Assembly (NCBI GenBank): GCA_937870605.1
Contig: CALMZW010000103.1
Coordinates: 1-22,841 of the forward strand
DNA length: 22,841 nt
DNA from: an uncultured Synergistaceae bacterium
Lineage (GTDB): Bacteria; Synergistota; Synergistia; Synergistales; Aminobacteriaceae
Direction of reading: 5' to 3'
Shown: in pieces, positions 14,875 through 21,810 of the stretch
Layout: every line of letters starts with the position of its first letter
How positions within the stretch are numbered: position 1 is the stretch's first letter
Notes under the pieces: generated by a model
What the model was told of the DNA's origin: nothing
Database searches by the model: none
Seen by the model: the letters and a program-made list of their open reading frames with translations, nothing else
Position numbers and translations under genes: made by a program

Positions 14875-15241
14875 AGAACGTGAGGCCCGCTTCACGGGCG
14901 GCTTCCGCGAGCGATTTGACCACTCCGTGGAACATATGGCCGCCCCGGTCGAACACGACCTTGCTGATCCCCTTTTCGAGGGCTTTTCGCGCAACGAGAG
15001 CGCCGACCGCTTTCGCGGCTTCGATGTTTCCCGTGCTCGATAGCGTTCCCTTCAGAGGCTTCTCGAGGGTCGAGGCAGACACCAGGGTGTGTCCCTTCGT
15101 GTCGTCGATAACCTGGACATAGACGTGATTCAGGCTGTGAAATACTGCCATTCTCGGCCGTTCGGCCGTTCCTGAGACCATCTTCCGGAGTCGCTTGTGT
15201 CGGATGACCCGCATTTCGTTTCTACTTCTCTTCTTTATCAT
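14873..15241 (-). CDS. rplR: 50S ribosomal protein L18 (uL18)
   Basis: This 122-residue protein starts MIKKRSRNEMRVIRHKRLRK and contains RPRMAVFHSLNHVYVQVIDD and the C-terminal VVFDRGGHMFHGVVKSLAEA plus REAGLTF. These are the 5S rRNA-binding hallmarks of L18. The usual RGGYLYHGRV segment reads RGGHMFHGVV here, a conservative change. The ATG at 15241 has a GGGGTGA motif 6 nt upstream. Its TAG stop is fused with the rpsE ribosome-binding site (TAGGAGGG). Confidence 0.97.
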   Translation of the reverse strand: MIKKRSRNEMRVIRHKRLRKMVSGTAERPRMAVFHSLNHVYVQVIDDTKGHTLVSASTLEKPLKGTLSSTGNIEAAKAVGALVARKALEKGISKVVFDRGGHMFHGVVKSLAEAAREAGLTF

Positions 15242-15257
15242 GCCCGTTCACCCCAAG

Positions 15258-15797
15258 CTACTTAGCGCCGGTCTTTCCGGCCTTGCGAATAATGAACTCA
15301 TTTGCGTACTTGACGCCCTTGCCGAGATACGGCTCGGGCGGACGGAATCCGCGGATTATGGCCGCAACCTGCCCGACCGACTGCTTGTCGATTCCCTTGA
15401 CGGAAACTTTATTCGGACCGTCCGTTGACAGTTCGATTCCGTTCGGGGCCTCATACTCGACAGGGTTCGAATATCCCAGGTTCAGAATGAGTTTCTTTCC
15501 CTGCATCTGAGCGCGATACCCGACGCCGACGATCTCGAGTTTCTTTTCAAAACCAGTCGTAACACCGGCGACCATATTCGCAAGAAGCGCGCGAACCAAG
15601 CCATGAAAGGCTCTGGTCTGTTTTTCGTCGTCGGCGCGGGAAATGACGACCTGTCCCTCTTCAAGCGCAACCGTTATGCCTTCGACAAGCTGCATCGAAA
15701 GCTCTCCCTTAGGCCCTTTGACAAAAATTCCGTTATCCTTCAGCGAAACCGTTGCACCTTTCGGGAGCGCTATCGGCTTTCTTCCGATACGTGACAT
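15258..15797 (-). CDS. rplF: 50S ribosomal protein L6 (uL6)
   Basis: This 179-residue protein begins MSRIGRKPIALPKGATV, with KGPKGELS early on, and in the second repeat has LNLGYSNPVEYEAPNGI and RGFRPPEPYLGKGVKY. L6 consists of two duplicated RNA-binding domains near the sarcin-ricin loop and factor-binding site. The C-terminal NEFIIRKAGKTGAK is typical. The ATG has a GGGAGGGA ribosome-binding site. The rplR start is 16 bp downstream of its stop. Confidence 0.98.
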   Translation of the reverse strand: MSRIGRKPIALPKGATVSLKDNGIFVKGPKGELSMQLVEGITVALEEGQVVISRADDEKQTRAFHGLVRALLANMVAGVTTGFEKKLEIVGVGYRAQMQGKKLILNLGYSNPVEYEAPNGIELSTDGPNKVSVKGIDKQSVGQVAAIIRGFRPPEPYLGKGVKYANEFIIRKAGKTGAK

Positions 15798-15812
15798 CCG
15801 CGTTCCCTCCCG

Positions 15813-16217
15813 TTACCAGACGTAGCAGATGACCTCGCCCCCAAGGCCGAGACGGGAAGCGTCGCTGTCCGTCTTGATGCCCTGCGAGGTTGAGATCAGT
15901 GCGATTCCGAGACCGCCCATAACTTTGGGCAGGTTCTCCTTGCCGACGTACATGCGCCTACCAGGCTTGCTCATCCGGCGGAGCCCCTGGATCACACGTT
16001 CCCTGTTCGGTCCGTAGGAGAGAAACAGGCGTATGGATGCAAAGGCCTTTTTCGGATCATTGATGACCTTATAGTTCCGTATGTACCCTTCATCTTTCAA
16101 CAATTTCGCGATGCCGAGCTTGATCCGGCTCAAAGGAATATCGACACTCTCGTGATATACCATGTTTGCATTCCGGATTCTTGTCAGCATGTCCGCTATA
16201 GGATCAGTCATATACAT
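15813..16217 (-). CDS. rpsH: 30S ribosomal protein S8 (uS8)
   Basis: This 134-residue protein reads MYMTDPIADMLTRIRNAN, the standard S8 start, and ends with SKPGRRMYVGKENLPKV, MGGLGIALISTSQGI and GGEVICYVW. S8 binds the central domain of 16S rRNA and in E. coli also represses the spc operon at the L5 message. A second ATG two codons in is common as an alternative start. The AGGGGG motif is 8 nt from the first ATG (16217), which I keep. Length is typical. Confidence 0.97.
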   Translation of the reverse strand: MYMTDPIADMLTRIRNANMVYHESVDIPLSRIKLGIAKLLKDEGYIRNYKVINDPKKAFASIRLFLSYGPNRERVIQGLRRMSKPGRRMYVGKENLPKVMGGLGIALISTSQGIKTDSDASRLGLGGEVICYVW

Positions 16218-16246
16218 GCAGTGGACCCCCTTCCGACCTCACGCGT

Positions 16247-16432
16247 CTACCAGCTCGACTTCACGACGCCGGGTATTTTCCCCTCCCGCGCGAGCTTGCG
16301 GAAGCAGCACCGGCACATGTTGAAGCGACGGATAAACGCATGAACGCGTCCGCAGAGCGGACAACGGTTGTGCTTTCGTACCTTGTACTTCGGGGGCTGA
16401 GTCGCCTTGTATTCCATCGCCTTTCTCGCCAT
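16247..16432 (-). CDS. rpsN: 30S ribosomal protein S14, zinc-binding type (uS14)
   Basis: This is the short 61-residue type Z S14 (sometimes rpsZ), with zinc ligands C24 and C27 in CPLCGR and C40 and C43 in CRCC, followed by FRKLAREGKIPGVVKSSW, a textbook C-terminus. S14 lies in the 30S head near S3 and S10. The first residues MARKAMEYKATQPPKY are typical. An additional Cys at position 42 lies between the last ligands. The ATG has a strong GGGAGGAAAG ribosome-binding site that starts inside the rplE stop codon. Confidence 0.98.
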   Translation of the reverse strand: MARKAMEYKATQPPKYKVRKHNRCPLCGRVHAFIRRFNMCRCCFRKLAREGKIPGVVKSSW

Positions 16433-16445
16433 GCGTCTTTCCTCC

Positions 16446-16988
16446 CTAGCGGTTGAAGGGCATGCCCATGCTCTTGAGGAGGGCGTGCGCTTCCTGGTCG
16501 GTTTTCGCGGTCGTCACGATAGCGACGTTCATCCCACGAGGCCGTATGACCTTGTCGTAATTGATCTCCGGGAATATCAACTGTTCCCGAAGACCAAGGT
16601 TGTAGTTTCCGCGTCCGTCGAACCCCCGCGCGGAAACACCCTGAAAGTCCTTGATGCTCGGCAGTGCAAGCGTAATGAGACGATCAAGGAATTCCCACAT
16701 ACGATGCCCGCGAAGAGTCACCATGCAACCGACCGGAAGCCCCTCACGGAGCTTGAAACCGGCTATGGACTTCTTCGATCGGCGCAACAGCGGCTGCTGC
16801 CCCGAAATCGAACGCAACTCCGCAATCGCGACATCCATAAACTTGATATCCGTTTTCGCCTCGCCCGCCCCGATATTGACGACAACCTTGTCGATCTTCG
16901 GGACTTCCATCATGTTCTTGTAGCCGAATTCTTTCTCAAGGCGGCCGGCGATCTCGGATCGATACTTTTCAAACAAGCGTGGAATCAT
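16446..16988 (-). CDS. rplE: 50S ribosomal protein L5 (uL5)
   Basis: This 180-residue protein begins MIPRLFEKYRSEIAGRL and contains VPKIDKVVVNIGAGEA, KSIAGFKLREGLPVGCMVTL, then FDGRGNYNLGLREQLIFPEI and the closing GMNVAIVTTAKTD. L5 binds 5S rRNA and contacts the P-site tRNA. The frame is open for 43 more codons upstream, across the end of rplX, but that part is an Arg-rich shadow. The ATG at 16988 sits 9 nt after GGGGAGG and fits the family start. The TAG stop is fused to the rpsN ribosome-binding site. Confidence 0.97.
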   Translation of the reverse strand: MIPRLFEKYRSEIAGRLEKEFGYKNMMEVPKIDKVVVNIGAGEAKTDIKFMDVAIAELRSISGQQPLLRRSKKSIAGFKLREGLPVGCMVTLRGHRMWEFLDRLITLALPSIKDFQGVSARGFDGRGNYNLGLREQLIFPEINYDKVIRPRGMNVAIVTTAKTDQEAHALLKSMGMPFNR

Positions 16989-17007
16989 TCTTTTACGCCT
17001 CCCCGAG

Positions 17008-17331
17008 TTACGCCTGATCGATAATTTCTTTGCATTGCTTGCAAATGCGCACTTTCTTGCCGCTCTCCAGGAAAGCGTGGCCGACACGGGTCGCCTTGCC
17101 GCACGCGGGGCAGACAAGCATGACCTTCGATGCGTAAATCGGCGCTTCCTGCTTCACAATCCCTGCCTGCGGATTCTTCTGGCTCGGACGAACGTGCTTC
17201 GTCACCATATTGACGCCTTCGATGAGTATCGTATCCCTGCTCGGGTTACGGCTGAGAATCTTCCCTTCTTTTCCCTTGTCCTTGCCGGAGATGACCTTTA
17301 CGCGGTCACCTTTCTTAATCCTCATAGACAT
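17008..17331 (-). CDS. rplX: 50S ribosomal protein L24 (uL24), zinc-ribbon type
   Basis: From the ATG at 17331 the protein is 107 residues. It has the KOW motif near the start (RIKKGDRVKVISGKDKGKEG) and NMVTKHVRPSQ. The C-terminus carries two CxxC pairs, C74/C77 (CPACGK) and C97/C100 (CKQC), a zinc-ribbon-like arrangement seen in many bacterial L24 proteins. L24 is an assembly initiator of the 50S subunit. A longer frame extends 29 codons upstream over rplN but has no L24-like sequence. AAGGAGG lies 8 nt before 17331, while the ATG two codons later is farther away. Confidence 0.96.
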   Translation of the reverse strand: MSMRIKKGDRVKVISGKDKGKEGKILSRNPSRDTILIEGVNMVTKHVRPSQKNPQAGIVKQEAPIYASKVMLVCPACGKATRVGHAFLESGKKVRICKQCKEIIDQA

Positions 17332-17344
17332 TCCCCGGTCCTCC

Positions 17345-17713
17345 TTAGACGACCTCTGGGGCGAGAGACAGGATGCGCATATACTTCTTCGCCCGCAGTT
17401 CACGGCCGACAGGGCCAAAAATACGCGTGCCCTTGGGATCGCCGTTGTTGTCGATAATCACTGCTGCGTTGTCGTCAAAACGCACGTAGGAGCCGTCCTG
17501 ACGACGAATTTCCTTCTTCGTGCGGACGATGACAGCTTTTACAACCTGTCCCTTCGGAATTGCGCTGTTCGGAATAGCCTCGCGAACAGACGCAACAATG
17601 ACATCCCCTATGGAACCGTATTTTCTTCTGCTTCCGCCGAGAACCTGGATGCAAAATATTTTCTTCGCGCCGGAGTTATCCGCCACATTCAGAACCGTCG
17701 TTAGCTGTATCAT
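17345..17713 (-). CDS. rplN: 50S ribosomal protein L14 (uL14)
   Basis: This 122-residue protein starts MIQLTTVLNVADNSGAKK, the near-invariant L14 N-terminus, and includes GDVIVASVREAIPN and GTRIFGPVGRELR. It binds 23S rRNA and forms part of intersubunit bridges; it is also the docking site of the silencing factor RsfS. Length is exactly the family norm. It heads the spc cluster, but with only 2 bp after rpsQ there is no promoter space, so S10 and spc genes probably form one transcript. The TAA stop merges with the rplX ribosome-binding site (TAAGGAGG). Confidence 0.98.
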   Translation of the reverse strand: MIQLTTVLNVADNSGAKKIFCIQVLGGSRRKYGSIGDVIVASVREAIPNSAIPKGQVVKAVIVRTKKEIRRQDGSYVRFDDNAAVIIDNNGDPKGTRIFGPVGRELRAKKYMRILSLAPEVV

Positions 17714-17715
17714 GC

Positions 17716-18012
17716 CTAGGCCTCCGCAGAATCTTCAACGACACCGTCGAAGACAGGCGCCTTCCGGACGATTTCAAGGAGTTCCCATCGTTTGGTCCGG
17801 CTCATCGGACGCGTCTCACCGATAGAGACGGTGTCTCCGATGCAACTGACATTGTTTTCATCGTGCGCAACATAGCTCTTCGCTTTGATGATCTTCTTTC
17901 CGTACAACGGATGTCTGTCATGCCGGGTGACGCGAACCACAATGGTCTTTTCCATCTTGTTGCTGACGACAGTACCGACTCGAATCTTCCGGTGGGGTGT
18001 TCTCTCGTCCAT
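17716..18012 (-). CDS. rpsQ: 30S ribosomal protein S17 (uS17)
   Basis: This 98-residue protein has the S17 core RKIRVGTVVSNKMEKTIVV and YGKKIIKAKSYVAHDE, followed by GDTVSIGETRPMSRTKRWEL. It is an OB-fold primary binder of 16S rRNA in the lower 30S body. It runs slightly beyond the usual 80-90 residues owing to an acidic end (VVEDSAEA). The ATG at 18012 is 8 nt from GGGAGG, which lies inside the rpmC coding end. The stop is 2 bp from the rplN start. Identity is secure. Confidence 0.97.
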   Translation of the reverse strand: MDERTPHRKIRVGTVVSNKMEKTIVVRVTRHDRHPLYGKKIIKAKSYVAHDENNVSCIGDTVSIGETRPMSRTKRWELLEIVRKAPVFDGVVEDSAEA

Positions 18013-18017
18013 CGGTC

Positions 18018-18266
18018 CTACCTCCCTCGCCCGCCAGAAGACGGGGTCATTCCGCCGGCAGGAATACTCGTTCCTTGCTGCTTTTCCCGTACAACCGTCA
18101 GGATGCGTGCGATCGTCTTTCTTACGGCGCTGATCCGGCTTGTGTTCTTCAGCTGGCCCACCGCGTTCTGGAACCGCAGGTTGAAAAGCTCCTCCTTGTA
18201 CTGGCGGTGCTTTTCCTGAAGTTCATCAATGGTCAGTTCATGCAGATTCTTCGTATCCATCGTCAT
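18018..18266 (-). CDS. rpmC: 50S ribosomal protein L29 (uL29) with extended C-terminal tail
   Basis: The first 62 or so residues form the usual L29 two-helix fold, with LHELTIDELQEKHRQYKEEL, then FNLRFQNAVGQLKNTSRI and AVRKTIARILTVVREK. L29 binds near the tunnel exit beside L23. The family is typically about 60-70 residues; this copy has 82. The extra tail (about residues 63-82) is rich in Gly, Ser, Pro and Arg. The ATG at 18266 overlaps the rplP stop (ATGA). A second ATG at 18260 has better distance from the weak GGTGG motif and could be the real start. The final codons supply the GGGAGG ribosome-binding site of rpsQ. Confidence 0.95.
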   Translation of the reverse strand: MTMDTKNLHELTIDELQEKHRQYKEELFNLRFQNAVGQLKNTSRISAVRKTIARILTVVREKQQGTSIPAGGMTPSSGGRGR

Positions 18267-18685
18267 TCACCACCGACACCCTCGCGGGCGACTATTCTGA
18301 CTTTTATCGGAAGCTTGTGCGCGGCGGTCCGGAAAGCCTCCTCGACGACATCTTTCGAAACTCCGGAAATTTCAAACATAACCCGGCCCCGTTTCACGGG
18401 TGCGACCCACCACTCCGGGCTGCCTTTTCCCTTTCCCATTCTCGTTTCGAGAGGTTTCTTGGTGAAAGGCACATCGGGGAAGATCCGTATCCAGATCTTG
18501 CCGCCCTTCTTCATTTTTCGGGAGATTGCAACGCGCGTCGCTTCAATCTGTCGCGCGGTGATCCATGCGCACTGAAGCGCCTGAAGTCCCCAATCTCCGA
18601 AACAGACCGTCTGGCCTCCCTTGGTTCGTCCCTTGAGGGGAGCCCTGTAGGGTTTGCGGTATTTTACCCGCTTCGGCATCAACAT
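18263..18685 (-). CDS. rplP: 50S ribosomal protein L16 (uL16)
   Basis: This 140-residue protein starts MLMPKRVKYRKPYRAP; the family normally begins MLxPKR, so I keep the first ATG at 18685 although the second ATG (18679) has roomier spacing from the AAGG motif. It contains FGDWGLQALQCAWITARQIEA in the conserved region and FTKKPLETRMGKGKG. L16 organises the A-site and peptidyl transferase region and is added late in 50S assembly. Its TGA stop overlaps the rpmC ATG in an ATGA junction. No defect is seen. Confidence 0.97.
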   Translation of the reverse strand: MLMPKRVKYRKPYRAPLKGRTKGGQTVCFGDWGLQALQCAWITARQIEATRVAISRKMKKGGKIWIRIFPDVPFTKKPLETRMGKGKGSPEWWVAPVKRGRVMFEISGVSKDVVEEAFRTAAHKLPIKVRIVAREGVGGE

Positions 18686-18691
18686 AGTACC

Positions 18692-19360
18692 TTACCCCCT
18701 CGCTCTTCTTCCCATCCTGGGGGAAACTGGACGCTCATGTTCCTTGTCGCGGAATATCCACACTTTAACGCCGATAACGCCGTACATCGTCTTCGCTTCA
18801 TAAAAACCGTAATCAATATCGGCCCGAAGCGTCGACAGCGGCAATCTGCCTTCGTTGTACCACTCGGAACGAGCGATTTCCGCGCCGCCAAGACGCCCAG
18901 AACACTGAATCTTTATTCCCTTCGCGCCGGCTTTCATCGCCCGGAAGATGGACTGTTTCATCGCTCTCCGGAAACTCACGCGTCGCTCAAGAGCGGAAGA
19001 CACGCTTTCAGCGACAAGCTGCGATTCAACATCGGGATTCTTGATTTCCTGAACATTGATCATGATCTTTGCGCCGGAGAGCTTCTGCAGCTCTTCCTTC
19101 ACGACCTGGATCTCCGTGCCGCCCTTGCCGATTACGACACCAGGCCGGGAGGTCCAAACAGTAAAGCGAATAACATTGCCTATCCGCTCTATCTCTATCC
19201 TGGAAATGCCTGCGCTGTTCCACTTCTTTCGAATCCACTCACGAAGTCTGAGATCCTCATGGAGGTTCTTGGCGTAGTCCTTTTTATTGGAGTACCATTT
19301 GGACTCCCACTCGCTCATGATGCCGAGCCTGTACCCTACGGGATGTACCTTCTGTCCCAT
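18692..19360 (-). CDS. rpsC: 30S ribosomal protein S3 (uS3)
   Basis: This 222-residue protein reads MGQKVHPVGYRLGIMSEWES, the canonical S3 start, and contains a type II KH domain whose loop reads VVIGKGGTEI (about residues 76-85). The C-terminal domain includes RRAMKQSIFRAMKAGAKGIK and GRLGGAEIARSEWY. S3 sits at the mRNA entry site of the 30S subunit and takes part in helicase activity. The ATG at 19360 follows AAGGAGG by 7 nt. A TTG two codons upstream overlaps that spacing poorly and is rejected as the start. The stop lies within a stretch that also provides the rplP ribosome-binding site. Confidence 0.98.
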   Translation of the reverse strand: MGQKVHPVGYRLGIMSEWESKWYSNKKDYAKNLHEDLRLREWIRKKWNSAGISRIEIERIGNVIRFTVWTSRPGVVIGKGGTEIQVVKEELQKLSGAKIMINVQEIKNPDVESQLVAESVSSALERRVSFRRAMKQSIFRAMKAGAKGIKIQCSGRLGGAEIARSEWYNEGRLPLSTLRADIDYGFYEAKTMYGVIGVKVWIFRDKEHERPVSPRMGRRARG

Positions 19361-19372
19361 GAGCAATCCTCC

Positions 19373-19705
19373 TTAACGTTCCGCTACAACGACGGTTATA
19401 TGGCTCGTCCTGTGGCGAAACGGATGGGCCCTTCCCATCGAGACGGGGCGGAATCTTTTCATCACCGGACCATTGTCCGCCATCGCAGCGACGACCTTCA
19501 GTTTGTCAGTGTCCATTCCGAAATTATGCTCTGCGTTCGCGACGGCGCTCTGGAGCACCTTTCCAACGAGACGCGCTGGCTTCTGCGGACAGTACCGAAG
19601 AGCCATAAGCGCGTCGCCGACCTTTTTTCCCCGAATAAGCTCAAGAACCCTGCGGACCTTGATAGGGGATACCCGAACTTGTCGGGCCAATGCCTTGGCT
19701 TCCAT
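19373..19705 (-). CDS. rplV: 50S ribosomal protein L22 (uL22)
   Basis: From the ATG at 19705 the protein is 110 residues, opening MEAKALARQVRVSPIKVRRV, which lines up without gaps with the usual L22 N-terminus (MxAKAxARxVRIxPxKxRLV). The end of the beta-hairpin loop and GRAHPFRHRTSHITVVV follow. L22 lines the exit tunnel and its loop is a common site of macrolide resistance mutations. An ATG two codons earlier (19711) sits only one base from the AGGGGG motif, whereas 19705 is 7 nt away; I therefore choose 19705. The TAA stop is part of TAAGGAGG, the rpsC ribosome-binding site. Confidence 0.96.
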   Translation of the reverse strand: MEAKALARQVRVSPIKVRRVLELIRGKKVGDALMALRYCPQKPARLVGKVLQSAVANAEHNFGMDTDKLKVVAAMADNGPVMKRFRPVSMGRAHPFRHRTSHITVVVAER

Positions 19706-19712
19706 GTTCATA

Positions 19713-19718
19713 CCCCCT
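19713..19718 (-). promoter_or_regulatory. Ribosome-binding site that sets the rplV start
   Basis: AGGGGG here overlaps the rpsS TAG stop. It is 7 nt from the ATG at 19703-19705 but only 1 nt from the ATG at 19709-19711. It therefore supports the later ATG, which also agrees with the L22 family N-terminus. Confidence 0.8.
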
Positions 19719-19998
19719 ATCGAACCTTGGAAGAGCGTTCCTGCCCGGCATGTCCGCCGAACTTGCGCGTCGGAGCGAACTCACCGAGTTTATGCCCTAT
19801 CATGTTCTCGTTAATGTAGATCGGAATATGAATCTTTCCGTTATGAACGGCTATCGTGTGGCCGATCATTGCAGGAACCACCGTGGAACTCCTCGACCAG
19901 GTCTTGAGGACCTTTTTCGCGCCGGAGTCATTCATTTCCTCGACGCGACGCAGGAGTTTCCGGTCGATATAGGGCCCCTTTTTAGCAGAACGAGCCAT
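19717..19998 (-). CDS. rpsS: 30S ribosomal protein S19 (uS19)
   Basis: This 93-residue protein begins MARSAKKGPYIDRKLLRRV and includes the core STVVPAMIGHTIAVHNGK, then GHKLGEFAPTRKFGGH. These are diagnostic of S19, a 30S head protein that contacts S13 and the A-site finger bridge. Length matches the family. The ATG has a GAGGAGGG ribosome-binding site. Its TAG stop is fused to the Shine-Dalgarno of rplV (TAGGGGG), so ribosomes finishing S19 can restart on L22. Confidence 0.98.
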   Translation of the reverse strand: MARSAKKGPYIDRKLLRRVEEMNDSGAKKVLKTWSRSSTVVPAMIGHTIAVHNGKIHIPIYINENMIGHKLGEFAPTRKFGGHAGQERSSKVR

Positions 19999-20017
19999 CT
20001 TCGTCCCTCCTCAAGCC

Positions 20018-20845
20018 TTATTTCTCATACCGACGCCGAACGATCATCCGGTCCATCGGCTTGGATTTGCGAGTCCTGTATCCCTTCGCAAGCGTACCCC
20101 ACGGCGACATGGGATGTTTGTTACCCTTGCTCTTGCCCTCTCCGCCGCCCATCGGGTGATCGCATGGATTCATGACCATTCCGCGAACTTCGGGACGTTT
20201 TCCGAGCCAGCGCGTCTTTCCGGCTTTCCCGAACTTCTCGTTCTCATGCTCCTCATTTCCGACCTGTCCGATGGTCGCCATGCATTCGACAAGCGCAAGT
20301 CGAAGTTCACCGCTCGGCATGCGAATGTATGCGTACTTTCCTTCTTTCGCCATGAGCTGGGCGCCGACGCCGGCCGCGCGAACAAGTTTTCCGCCTCTGC
20401 CGGGTTGAAGTTCTATGTTGTGAATCATCGTACCGACAGGAATATCCTTCATCTTCATCGCGTTCCCGGGGCGAATGTCCGCCTCGGCTCCCGCGAGAAT
20501 CTTGTCTCCGACCTTCACTCCGGAAGGAGCGAGGATATACCGCTTCTCACCGTCGGCATACGTGACGAGAGCTATCCTGCACGTTCTGTTCGGATCGTAC
20601 TCGATCGTCGAAACAACGCCCGGAACTCCGATTTTATCCCGTTTGAAATCGATGACACGGTAGAGTCTCCGTCCGCCGCCGCCGAGGTGCCGCATCGTAA
20701 TTCTCCCGGTGTTGTTTCGACCGCCGCTATTCTTGAGGGCGACGAGCAATGAACGCTCCGGAGCGACCTTTGAAAGATCCGAATTGTCCTGGATGGACAT
20801 AAAACGTCGTCCAGGTGTATAGGCCTTGAATTGTTTCATCGGCAT
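20018..20845 (-). CDS. rplB: 50S ribosomal protein L2 (uL2)
   Basis: This 275-residue protein starts MPMKQFKAYTPGRRFM and carries the RNA-binding fold plus the conserved C-terminal loop NPCDHPMGGGEG and KHPMSPWG. L2 is needed for subunit association and lies near the peptidyl transferase centre. The Asp-His pair equivalent to E. coli D228/H229 is present, but the His two residues later in the common NPVDHPHGGGEG form is Met here. From memory, Met at this site occurs in other phyla, so it is a lineage variant rather than damage. The ATG at 20845 is preceded by AAGGAGG, 10 nt away. Length is normal. Confidence 0.98.
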   Translation of the reverse strand: MPMKQFKAYTPGRRFMSIQDNSDLSKVAPERSLLVALKNSGGRNNTGRITMRHLGGGGRRLYRVIDFKRDKIGVPGVVSTIEYDPNRTCRIALVTYADGEKRYILAPSGVKVGDKILAGAEADIRPGNAMKMKDIPVGTMIHNIELQPGRGGKLVRAAGVGAQLMAKEGKYAYIRMPSGELRLALVECMATIGQVGNEEHENEKFGKAGKTRWLGKRPEVRGMVMNPCDHPMGGGEGKSKGNKHPMSPWGTLAKGYRTRKSKPMDRMIVRRRYEK

Positions 20846-20867
20846 TTTTCAGTCTCCTCCTTGCCCG

Positions 20868-21164
20868 CTAAACGCTCGCGCCTTCAAAAAACTCAATTCT
20901 CTGACCTTCGGCCAGCGTTACGATCGCCTTTTTCCAGGAACGGGAAAATCCGCGAAACGCACCCATGCGCTTTGGTTTCGGATGAACGTTTATAACATGG
21001 ACATCGGTCACTTTGACTTTGAAAATCTCTTCGACCGCTTCCCGGATGCGAATTTTGTTCACTTGACGATGGACCTCGAACGTGTACTTGTTATGCTCCA
21101 TCATTCTGCTGGATTTCTCCGTTATGACGGGCCGGACGATGACATCATGCGAAAGCATATTCAT
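20868..21164 (-). CDS. rplW: 50S ribosomal protein L23 (uL23)
   Basis: This 98-residue protein reads MNMLSHDVIVRPVITEKSS, matching the L23 N-terminal pattern 'xIIxxPxITEKS', and contains NKIRIREAVEEIFKVKV. L23 sits at the exit of the peptide tunnel and is the docking site for trigger factor and SRP. An in-frame start eight codons upstream exists, but the AGGAGG at 21175-21180 lies 10 nt before the ATG at 21164. That ATG also forms a 4-bp ATGA overlap with the rplD stop, so I place the start there. A second ATG two codons later is too far from the ribosome-binding site. Confidence 0.97.
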   Translation of the reverse strand: MNMLSHDVIVRPVITEKSSRMMEHNKYTFEVHRQVNKIRIREAVEEIFKVKVTDVHVINVHPKPKRMGAFRGFSRSWKKAIVTLAEGQRIEFFEGASV

Positions 21165-21784
21165 CGGCTGTACACCTCCTCGAGGCATGCTACGGCTTCC
21201 GGCGTAACAATGAGTTCTTTCGCGTTCATGAGATCGTAAACATTGATGTTGCCGACATTGAGAACCTTAGCTCCCTGTATGTTCCGAGTGGACTTCGCCA
21301 CCGCCATATTCGGCGCCCCGACGAGAACAAGCGGTTTCTTCGCATCGATAGACTTCAGAAAAGCAGTCATCGACTTTGTCGAAGGCTTCTCAAGAGGGAA
21401 TTCGTTGATGATCGTGAACAGGTCATCACGAACCTTGAGAGAAAGCGCGGAGCGTATTGCAAGAGCCCGGACTTTCTTGTTGACCTTCTGACGAAAATCC
21501 CGCGGCTTCGGGGGGTGACTCACTCCGCCGTGAATCCAGAGCGGCGAACGGGTGCTTCCGTGTCGCGCGCGTCCTGTGTGCTTCTGTCGCCACGGCTTCT
21601 TTCCGCCTCCGCTGACCTCGCCTTTGCCTTTTGCCGCCTGCGTACCCAAACGTCGATTCGCAAGCTGGGCAAGAACCACCTGGTGCATGGCGGGGACGTG
21701 AATCGGCGCGCCGAACACGGCATCGGTCAGAGAAAATTCACCGACCTCTTCCCCATTGAAGTTGATCATTTTAACCGTCGGCAT
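21161..21784 (-). CDS. rplD: 50S ribosomal protein L4 (uL4)
   Basis: This 207-residue protein has a globular N-terminus beginning MPTVKMINFNGEEVG. The family's long basic loop spans about residues 43-100 and contains GGGKKPWRQKHTGRARHGS, the segment that lines the peptide exit tunnel. L4 binds 23S rRNA early in assembly. In E. coli it also represses its own operon through the S10 leader, but no such leader is present between tuf and rpsJ here. The TGA stop overlaps the preferred rplW ATG (ATGA), so the two are translationally coupled. No anomaly is seen. Confidence 0.98.
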   Translation of the reverse strand: MPTVKMINFNGEEVGEFSLTDAVFGAPIHVPAMHQVVLAQLANRRLGTQAAKGKGEVSGGGKKPWRQKHTGRARHGSTRSPLWIHGGVSHPPKPRDFRQKVNKKVRALAIRSALSLKVRDDLFTIINEFPLEKPSTKSMTAFLKSIDAKKPLVLVGAPNMAVAKSTRNIQGAKVLNVGNINVYDLMNAKELIVTPEAVACLEEVYSR

Positions 21785-21810
21785 TGATGCAGCCCTCCTT
21801 CCGTCCCTGC

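Noticed and set aside
18317..19819. A 500-codon open frame on the plus strand opposite rplP, rpmC, rpsC, rplV and rpsS
   Set aside because: It runs antisense to five certain ribosomal genes, its translation has no recognisable domain, and it is explained by codon bias of the opposite strand.
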